Of a DNA stretch of 64,000 nt, positions 11,901 through 20,300 are shown one piece after another; the stretch's first letter is position 1, and every line of letters starts with the position of its first letter. The notes beneath the pieces were generated by a model. It saw nothing but the letters and a program-made list of their open reading frames with translations, did no database searches and was not told where the DNA came from. This stretch comes from Caecitellus pseudoparvulus (lineage: Eukaryota; Bigyra: Bicosoecida): positions 248,001 to 312,000 of the forward strand of contig CBFFRQ010000056.1 of assembly GCA_965644315.1 (NCBI GenBank), read 5' to 3'. The position numbers were made by a program, and so were the translations under genes.

Positions 11901-13158
11901 AAGAACCACGGCACCAGCCGCCGCGGCACCGGCGCCCAAGCCCGCGACGCCTCTGGGCGGGTCGCTGTTTGACGATGACGATGGGGGTGTGTCGGCGCCA
12001 TCCCCGGCACCCGCCGCCGCGGCACCGGCGTCCGAGTCGGAGCCCAGAACTAGTATTGCCGTTGATGGGAACGATTCAGAGGATGTTTCCAGCCCCCCTC
12101 CTCTTCAGGCCGCAGTTTCGTCCCCTTCTTCAAAAGGCTCAGAAGGAAGCAGTGCTGAGAGCACTGCGCAACGAAAATCGACATTTAAGTCAGGAGGCTC
12201 GGGGAAAAGTGTGAAAGAGCTTGCCTCAGCACTGTCATTGGATCCGTCGAAACTGTTGCCTGGAACAGGAGGCGCCCACAAGGCAATTGCCAGAGCAAGG
12301 GCTGCATCCGGGTCGCAGCCACCTCACTCTCAAGCTACGGTTGCAATTGCCGGCATGGAAACGACAGAAAATGTTGCGGATGCCCAAATGAGCCGTGCCA
12401 CACACAAGGGGATTAGGCGCCGAAAGTCAAGGAAGCCGATGTTGATGACCCAGTCCGTGGATATAGATGGTGGCGGACAGACAAGCGAGCAGACTTCCCA
12501 GCACGCCCCCGCCGCTTCAACACATGCCGCCGCGGCACCGGCGCCCAAGCCCGCGACGCCTCTGGGCGGGTCACTGTTCGACGATGACGATGGGGGTGTG
12601 TCGGCGCCATCCCCGGCACCCGCCGCCGCGGCACCAGCGCCCAAGCCCGCGACGCCTCTGGGCGGGTCACTGTTCGACGATGACGATGGGGGTGTGTCGG
12701 CGCCATCCCCGGCACCCGCCGCCGCGGCACCGGCGCCCAAGCCCGCAGCACCTCTGGGCGGGTCACTGTTTGACGATGACGATGGGGGTGTGTCGGCGCC
12801 ATCCCCGGCACCCGCCGCCGCGGCACCGGCGCCCAAGCCCGCGACGCCTCTGGGCGGGTCACTGTTTGACGATGACGATGGGGGTGTGTCGGCGCCATCC
12901 CCGGCACCCGCCGCCGCAGCACCGGCGCCCAAGCCCGCAGCACCTCTGGGCGGGTCACTGTTTGACGATGATGACACACCACCCAGCTCATCGGCACCTG
13001 TTCCTCCGGCCCCCACGTTTGGCGGCCTGTTTGGAGAGGAAACGCCAGGTGGTGCAGGAGGGTCACGCTTGGGGAACCTTGGCAGTCTCTTTGACGATGA
13101 TGCAGCGGGAGACGCTGGTGCAGCGCAGAACAGCAACCTCGGGAGTTTGTTTGATTGA
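8995..13158 (+). CDS. WASHC2: WASH complex subunit 2 (FAM21/WASHC2-like) with expanded LFDDDD repeat tail
   Basis: FAM21 anchors the WASH Arp2/3-activating complex on endosomes through retromer and binds capping protein. Exons 8995-9066, 9145-9195, 9272-9385 and 9457-13158 splice in phase to 1312 aa. The N-terminal head matches the family: an ATDTVLNNILGEVSE-like helix, KKVDSLGD, then FMLLSNTQFMEHRVYDDD at about residues 67-84 and PLPFVIGTERF further on. The tail is acidic and low-complexity with many short GLFGDD/SLFDDDD motifs, like the retromer-binding LFa motifs of metazoan FAM21. A motif near 1007 (SLDPSKLLPG), followed near 1058 by a basic stretch (ATHKGIRRRKSRKP), occupies the place of the family's capping-protein-interaction region. 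From about residue 608 the tail is dominated by nearly identical 32-aa repeats. Single-copy head homology makes the identification firm; the tail functions are inferred. Confidence 0.88.
11041..12036 (+). repeat. First block of coding 96-nt tandem repeats in the WASHC2-like gene
   Basis: Seven copies of a unit encoding GGSLFDDDDGGVSAPSPAPA plus AAAPAPKPA[T/A]PL (32 aa, 96 nt). DNA is near-identical between copies, differing at a few sites such as caccag/caccgg and gccgcag/gccgcgg. A higher-order duplication of 456 nt (a spacer starting EQRTALVG plus three units) makes the sequence from 11323 recur from 11779. Near-identity at silent positions points to recent unequal exchange or gene conversion. 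Confidence 0.95.
12527..12972 (+). repeat. Second block of coding 96-nt tandem repeats in the WASHC2-like gene
   Basis: Four further full copies of the same 96-nt unit, then a truncated final copy ending SLFDDDDTPP. It is separated from the first block by about 490 nt of unique sequence that includes the putative capping-protein-binding stretch. Some copies carry ttcgac instead of tttgac at the LFD codons, distinguishing sub-lineages of repeats. Confidence 0.95.
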
Positions 13159-13325
13159 AGGTGGAATGCACGGCATGCTTGAAACGCAAGCTTGGATTTG
13201 TGAGCCGGTGGCCACGGGCCAGCCTGAAGCCGCACATTGAGCTGGGCAAGTGCGTCCAGAAATCAAATCCCGACCTGGATTCCCTTCAACTGATTTGTCC
13301 TGATTCAAGCCTTCGTGCGGTGTGA

Positions 13326-14824
13326 ATGACAATGGCTGCTCTGAGGCGTTCTGCGGCTGCGGCCGCCAGTGTTGTGGCACGTGCCGGGTCCGGGACCAGC
13401 CCTGCCATGAGCACGCTGGCTGCCTTCCCCTACTGGCAGAAGACAAGCCCTTCGCATGCTGTGAGTGCCGGCGCTTTGGCTGGAGAGCATGCGGGTGTAT
13501 GCACTGTGTTTCCATACGCAGGATCTCGTGTGCACCAATGGGATGGAGGTGGACCTGAACTACAGCTTGCTGCCAGATGGCATTGTGGCAGGCGGGGACG
13601 CTTGGCGCAACCCCAGCACGAAGGCACTGCTGATGTACACTGACAGCAGCGTCACGAAGAGCAAGGCTGTAGTTTCCAAGGCCACAGTGAAGGACTGCCC
13701 CCAGTTTGCCACTGACGCCTACGAGGGCTTTGCTGTCATGGATGTGGGGCAATTCGAGGAGCTGGACGCAGCTGTGTGTGCCCGCAATTCCGCACTGCTC
13801 CAATATGGCTTCCACCCTGTGCTCCACCCCCCCATTTGCAGGTGAAGGATGACTTGTATGATCGCAAGCGGATGTTTGTGCACGATGGTGTTCTGGGCAG
13901 CGAACGATCTTCCCAGACACGGGTTCGCGTCGTCACAGACAGCCCAGATGTGGCTCTGTTTGTTGCCAACATGCTGGTGCGTAGCCTTCAGTGAGGGCCC
14001 TCCCAGCGTCAGCTTCACTGCGCGCACCCACACCTTCGCAGCACTCAACCCCACTGTACAACGCGGAGACGTTCCCTCGCAACATCGTGGTGGTGGCCAA
14101 CACGCAGTGGGCACAGGCTGAGCCAGTCGTGGCTTCCGACGTGAACCTTGAGGCAGAAGGCAGTGTGAAGTGCACTGTGGTGGCGGCAGGACCTGTGCCT
14201 TTCCAGGCCATCGCAAGGCACATTGCTCACTGTGGTGCCCAGTTGGCAAGCGCCAGTGGCTGGACCAACCAGCCGGGCGGCGGCGCACCTGCGCTTGCTG
14301 CGGTTGAGACTGGCACACGTGAGCTGTACGTTGAGGATCGGCACTGGCGCCCCGCGTCGGGTGCTGCCCCGGGAGCTGTTCACTTGCCAGCCACTGCCCT
14401 GGCAGGGGCGAAGGGTGGAATCTCTCTGGTGTTCGGCTCGGGTGTGGACGTGCCTGCAGCCGCCCACGCTGACAAGAAGGTGACCCTGGTAGCTGCCCAC
14501 CACTCTGTGTGGAGCGCAGGTGGGGTGTCCCGAGCTTGGGCTGGCCTGTCTGTGCCCGAGGCCGCCGTTGGTGGGGCAGAGGCGCTGCCCCGCGGAGCTA
14601 TTTGTGCTGGCGGCCTCGCAACCTTGGCATTTGATGCGCCCGCTGTGGTTGCGCACCCAGTGCAAGTCATCGTTGTGGGTGGCAAGGCGAAGCCCACGCT
14701 GGAGGATCTGGCAGCAACGCTGGGTGGAGAGGCCGCTGAGCGTTTTCTTGCACAAGCCAAGGGCGTCAAACTTGTGCATGCAAAGACAGCCGCTGCCGCA
14801 ATCAAGGCGGCGGCTGGCGTCTGA
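13326..14824 (+). CDS. Unrecognised protein, probable mitochondrial targeting
   Basis: I do not recognise this family. Four exons, 13326-13460, 13522-13773, 13842-13976 and 14042-14824, join in phase (introns of 61, 68 and 65 nt) to 434 aa. The first 25 residues (MTMAALRRSAAAAASVV...) have the Arg/Ala/Ser-rich, acid-free composition of a mitochondrial presequence. The body is a compact, ordinary soluble protein, without the low-complexity tracts typical of its neighbours. Stretches likely to be conserved include DLVCTNGMEVDLNYSLLPDG, FVHDGVLGSERS, TRVRVVTDSPDVALFVANML and NIVVVANTQW. Polypeptide segments such as LVAAHHSVWSAGG suggest Rossmann-like beta-alpha elements, but that is a guess. Consistent splicing supports a real gene. 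It ends 79 nt before the pol eta start on the same strand. Confidence 0.8.
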
Positions 14825-14903
14825 GCAGGAGCTCTTTCCCGCTACATTTCAATGCACGGCAATGGTAAGTCTTGCGTCCTCTACGCACTCATAGCAGCAA
14901 GGC

Positions 14904-17118
14904 ATGGAAGGCAGACCCCCACCAGGTGCCATAGATACGGCTCGCATCGTGCTGCACATCGATCTGGACGCATTCTATGCCCAAGTAGAACGTACGTGGC
15001 AGCGCGAAGGTGCAGCCGAGCACAAGTGCACCCACTAAACTGTTGCGCAGACGCCCGGGTCAAGATCCCTCGCTCAGAACCCCTAGCTGTGCAGCAATGG
15101 GATGGGCTCATTGCAATTAACTATCCCGCGCGCAGCAAGGGGCTAGGCCGCTTGAATACTGCTGCCACTGGACGGGCACAGTGCCCAGAACTGCACGTGC
15201 GTTTCGTCTCGAAACACCCACGTGAAGTTGACCGTTTGAAGGCATTCTCAGAACGTGATGCCGTCCTCCTCTCTTACAGCTCGCGCACGTCGAAGTTATT
15301 GATGAAAAAGGTAACATAGTTGACGTGGAAGATCTTGAGCGGGAAGACCTGCCCTCACTTAGTGGCAGCAGTGCCCAGGCGCCTGCTGGCTCGAACTCTG
15401 AGGGGACACAGCACGCAATGCCGACGTCCGGCTTGTCAGAGGCCGCCCGATCCACCCATAAAGTGAGCCTTCAACGATACCGCAAGGTCAGCCGCCAGAT
15501 ATTTGCCATCTTCACCGAGCTCCTTGGCGAGCACTGTGTGGAGAAGGCCTCAGTGGACGAGGCCTTCTTCGACGTGACAAGCATCGTGGAGTCCCTCTTG
15601 GACGCCCCTGGCGCTGAACTGCAAGCGATCCTATCCCATGCTGTAGAGACTATCCGTGTACAGGGCCAGGCAGCTCCCCATGGACTCGGGCCTGGCTGGG
15701 ACCCACCGGCAGGGCTGCGGCCTTGGGGACACGCGCCATCAAGGGGCCTAGCGCACTGGATCCCGCATGCCTTGTTGAAGTCAGCCGGTAGCACAGCTTC
15801 AGAGAGCAGCTCACTGACTCTGCCGGACTGGAACATCACATGGCCAAAAGTGGAAGGGGGTAGCCCACCTGAAGCCGCAACTGTCCTCCCAGTCTCCGAC
15901 CAAGACTCCCTGCGACTAGTACTGGGAGCCCACATTGCTGCCCATGTTCGTCGTGAGGTGTGGCTTCGCATGGGGTTCACGTGCTCTGCTGGAATAAGTC
16001 ACAACAAATTGCTCGCCAAGCTGGCGTCCGCGACTGCAAAGCCAAACCAACAGACCCTTGTCCCAGTCGCGTGCGTGCTTCCCATGTTGAGCGGCACGCC
16101 GCTGTCAAAGATTCGCAGCCTCGGAGGGAAGGTGGGCACCGAAGTGTGCAGCCATTGGGGCGTTGAGACTGCGGGCGAGGCACTTCGTATCCCGCTCGTT
16201 GCCCTGACACAGCGCCTCGGTGAAAAGACGGGGCAATGGGTATTCCGGGCAGTGCGAGGGCAGTGCGAAGAGGAAGTGCGTGGGGGACAAACGACGGTGA
16301 AGAGTATGCTGGCAGCAAAGTCTTTCGCCTCCAAACAAGGCAGCACACGACCAGCAGTGAGGCAGTGGCTTGGCATGCTGGTTGCAGACTTGGCGAGTCG
16401 CATGGTGCCTGACGCTGTTCTGAACCAACGCAGCCCAAAGACGCTCACCGTGTACTGGCGCCATATATCCACCAAGTCGCGGTATTCCCTGGGTCGCAGC
16501 AAGAGCTGTCCTATGCCCCCTCAAGGAAAGGTCGGCGCTACGGAGATGCAAGCTTGGCGAGCCGAGGAACAAGGCACTGCAACTCCCCAGCAGAGGGCGG
16601 CAGGGGCGGCAGCTCTGGCACACCGCAAGGCTGTCCTCCTGGAAAAGTGTGTTGACATGTTGCACACTGTTTCGGATGCCGAGTTGATGCCATGCACTCG
16701 CCTTGCCATGGCTGCAGCAGGATTCACCTCGACGGCAGTGTTGCCGGGCCAAGCGCGACTTGCCCAATTCCTTGCGAGCTCGACGGCGCCACACCATTCC
16801 AGCAGAGCATCCACAGCAGCAGTGGATGAGCCTTCAGGTGCACCAACTTCGCGCACGGAGGCTTGCACACCGTTCTGGGCATGTGCCGTGTGCACCATGC
16901 ACAACTCGCCGGACACTCGCGTGTGCGGCGCTTGCGGAGCTTGGAAGCCAGCATCGTCCGCACCAAGTGCAAACTCAAGGTCCACTCGCATTCAGCAGGG
17001 CCGTATGGCCGCATGGCTTCAGGGTTCCAATGGAAGCCGACCATCGAAACGTAGAAGCAGCAAGAGTGGACGCCCGCCGGCATCCGCTCCTGCGAGTAAA
17101 TTCTTCCGTCGTCATTGA
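14904..17118 (+). CDS. POLH: Y-family translesion DNA polymerase, pol eta type, with NZF/RanBP2 zinc finger
   Basis: Exons 14904-14991, 15051-15196 and 15280-17118 give 690 aa. Catalytic motifs of Y-family polymerases are present: HIDLDAFYAQVE at about residues 18-29 and KASVDEAFFDVT at about 167-178, supplying the metal-binding acidic residues. TCSAGISHNKLLAKLAS and the LRSLGGK-like helix-hairpin region (SKIRSLGGKVG) follow, then a little-finger region. Between the catalytic motifs and the palm end there is a 70-residue Gly/Pro insert. Near residues 611-634 is a W-x-C-x2-C-x10-C-x2-C finger (FWACAVCTMHNSPDTRVCGAC), which is the NZF/RanBP2 pattern rather than the UBZ finger of animal pol eta. 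The C terminus ends ASKFFRRH, which could be a PCNA-binding FF motif. Inferred role: nuclear bypass of UV and other lesions. Eta is preferred over iota/kappa from the fingers and the C-terminal layout. Confidence 0.88.
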
Positions 17119-17348
17119 TGTTAGAATGCACGCCAGAAAATGAGCCAGTCGAAGGCCCATGCGCCCTTGCATCACCAGCTGCGGCAGGGCTGCGACCGGC
17201 GCCAGCCAAGCTTGGACAAAGAGTGGTTTTGGGCTGTGCCCTTGCGTGACAGAGGGCTCCACGAAAGGGACTGCTTTGAACCCGGTCCCACTGGCGAGAA
17301 CGCTCACCGACGAGGTGCACATACCTGCTTGAGGTTTTCGGCTGGAGT

Positions 17349-20300
17349 ATGGACTCATTCTTGTTCTCCGGGGGAGTGTCTCTCCCCTCGTATAGGACTT
17401 CCAACGGTGGCGGAGTTTCAAACGAAACGGGCGTCAGCGCAAGCGGCGCTAGAGGGCCCCCAGGGACGAGCCCTGGCAAACCAGAAGCCGAGGTAGGGGG
17501 AACCGTCATCGTTGATACTCCAGAGGGTGCTTCAACGGCCCCTTTACTCACCGCACCTGTCGTGTTGGAGAGCCCTGAGCTGGCGCCCCCCAGCGCTGCC
17601 TTGCCAAGCACGCCAACTTCTGTGGTAGTTGACGCGGCCACATCACCCCAGCCAGGCGCAGGAGCTTTGTCCCCTGTTCATGCACTGCCTGTCTCTTTCG
17701 ATGGCCCTTCACGGGCTGGAAACGCGTTTGCCAAGATGATGTCTGCGTCAGCGAGGAGGGCAACACAGGCCGCTGGTAGCAAGCATCCTCCCCGTAGAGG
17801 GACATCAGCGCAGCCCAGCCAGGGAAGTCCTGGGGTATCGAAAGTACAGGACGTGTCGGATTGCACCCTGAGCACGCCACTACAGCTGCAGTCTCCGGCT
17901 GCAGTGTCTGTGCAATCGTCGGCGGCAGGCAAGCTCGCCCCTCGCACACGGGGTCAGAAGCGGCGGCTGCTAAGAGGACAGCGGACCCTCGCTGCTGTCC
18001 CAGAATCTGGACAACCGAGGGGTGAAAGTGGCCTTCCCTCTGCCGCGGCATCTCCTAAACTGCCTGCATCCCCTGACTCGTCCGTGCAAGTGGTCAAGAA
18101 GCCTCGAAGGTCGAAGCGTGTTGTGGCTGCCCCGGCGTCAAGCGGCGATGGTGCCAAGGACCGCGCCATCCCATCCATATTCATGACAAAAGCTCAGCGT
18201 GCCGAAGCCAGGCTTGCTGAGGCGCAGGCTGCCCTGCGGGCTACAGCTGCTCAGCGCCGCGCTGAAGCCAGTCTATTCGTGAAGGCAGGGGATGAAGCAA
18301 ACTCCTTCTTCAGCATTGCCAGCCGCCGTCAAGCCGCCATGCAGGCTCTAAAGACAGGTCACGCTGTAGACTGTGGCTCCTCAGCCCCCTCTCTCTCCGC
18401 TCAGGCTCATTGGCTGCACGACCGAGACAGACTCACTGCGCGCGTGGAGCAATGGGCGCTGCCAGACTTTCCATCCGCCAGCTGCGTGCACGTGAATGCG
18501 CCAGGGAAGCAAGCAGATGCTCATTTAGAATTCGGGCCACTGCCATGCCTCACTGAAGAGCACGAATCTGCCCCCCCGTCCACGGTGCAGGCAGGGCTTC
18601 TGCACCACACTTGGCTAGCTCGAGGTGACCAACCCAGCACACAAGCGCCCTTCACAGCCAGAAGCATGAACCAAGCGGATGGAATTTGCTGGATCACTGC
18701 TCAGTGTCGCGAAGCGTGGTCAGAGGCATTTCCCCGAGACCCGGCGGAGGGTGGGACGTCGCGGCTCGGCAGGCTGGTCTCAGGCATCCTTCGCAGCAGC
18801 TCTTCGCTGGGCTCCAGCACGCCCCCGGCGAGCTGGAGTGCAGATCACCCGTTTGCATCGAGTGAAGTTGCACATGCGCCTCTTCAGAAGGACATCGCCG
18901 ACTTCGTGCGGCACTGCGCCGAAGCAGCGTCCCGAACGGAGGGGGAGACCTTCCTTTCTGCACTGCAGCCTTCCGCAGCCCACCTTTGTGCTGCGAGCCC
19001 GGCTGCAACAGGGCGCTTGCTCACGTGGTTGCATCGATGGAAGGAAGAGAGTCTGTTGGGGTGTGGGAATGGCACGGTGCGAAGTGGCGGCAGCGTGCGC
19101 AGTGCTGCCGTGCCACAGGTCAGCGGCCAACTCGCATCGCAGCAGCACCTGGGGTGGCCCTTGGAGCACGGTGATGGAGACCCTGCAGATGCGAGCCTTC
19201 AAGATGACGAAGATTGGAACGCTGGGGCGTACTTGACCCCCATTGCCGTGCTTGCTGGGGCTCACGGCACGGGAAAGTCAGCTGCAGTTGCCGCGGCAGC
19301 TGCTGAGCTTGGATACTCTGTCATTGAAGTATCTGTATGCAGCTTGAAAGGAGGCAATCGCTGTCGGAAAGCAGTCATGGAACTGGTAGGGGAGGCAGTG
19401 TCAAGTCGGCGGCTGCAGCGCGGCATGGGAGGGCCATCAGCATCTGAGCGATTTGCAGCATTTGCAGCGTCTGCAGTGCCACAAAAGAGCAGCCGAAAGT
19501 CCCGCAAAGATGTGACATTGAAACCTGGGCAACCTCGACAGCCTTCAAGGCGAGCAGCTGGTCCCCAAGTGCCGCACCCACCCACCTCGGCAGACAAGGG
19601 CCCAGGCTCGCTCGGCACATTCTTCAAACCTACTCGGGCGCAGGCGAACCTTGGCAGCGCCCCGCTCTCTGATGAGAGCAGTGATGATGACAGTGTTGTC
19701 GCTGCCAAACCTCTGCGCGGTGGTCTGGTGGATCTGAGCCGCACCGCAGCTGAAGCTGACATTGCCGCATCCAGCACAGCAGCGTCGCTGAACAACTCGC
19801 AGTGCGGGGCAGGCGGTGCGCCTGCAGCGGCTGGGCAGCTGTCCTTGCTGCTGTTCGAAGAAGTTGATGTGCTGTTCTCAGACGACAAAGGGTTCCACTT
19901 GGCTTTGCGGGAGCTGGCGCTGCGGACGCGATGCCCCGTCGTGTTGACGACGTCGGCCCCGCCTCCGTGGTTGCCAGGCCTAGCCCTGTCTGCTGAGCAC
20001 ATCACATTCCCCGCTGCCCACCCCCTTCGAGTCTGGGCATGGATGCAAGCCGCTGCGCTTGGGGTGTTTGGTGTTGTGTTGGAGCCGGCCCGCTTGCTCC
20101 TGTTCGTCATGCATCACAATTCTGACCTTCGCAGGTGCTTGGGTGCTGTTCCAGAGCTCGTGCGCACTGTCAGACTCGTGGATGACTTTGCCTGCCCTTC
20201 AAGAAGCGCTGCACCTGTGCGTGCCATGGAAACGGCACCCCCGACGGAATGCTGGCAACATGCGCCCAGCGGCACCGTGTCCACTGGCGCCGGAGTGTGG

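Noticed and set aside
11041-12972. Regular 96-nt repeats as a CRISPR or satellite array
   Set aside because: The repeats are in frame, translate to a constant peptide and sit inside a spliced eukaryotic gene. There are no unique spacers.
10575-13249. Long antisense open frames across the WASHC2-like repeat region (up to 454 aa)
   Set aside because: They exist because the GC-rich coding repeats have few complementary stops. They are repetitive shadows with no family features, while the sense frame has clear FAM21 homology and splicing.
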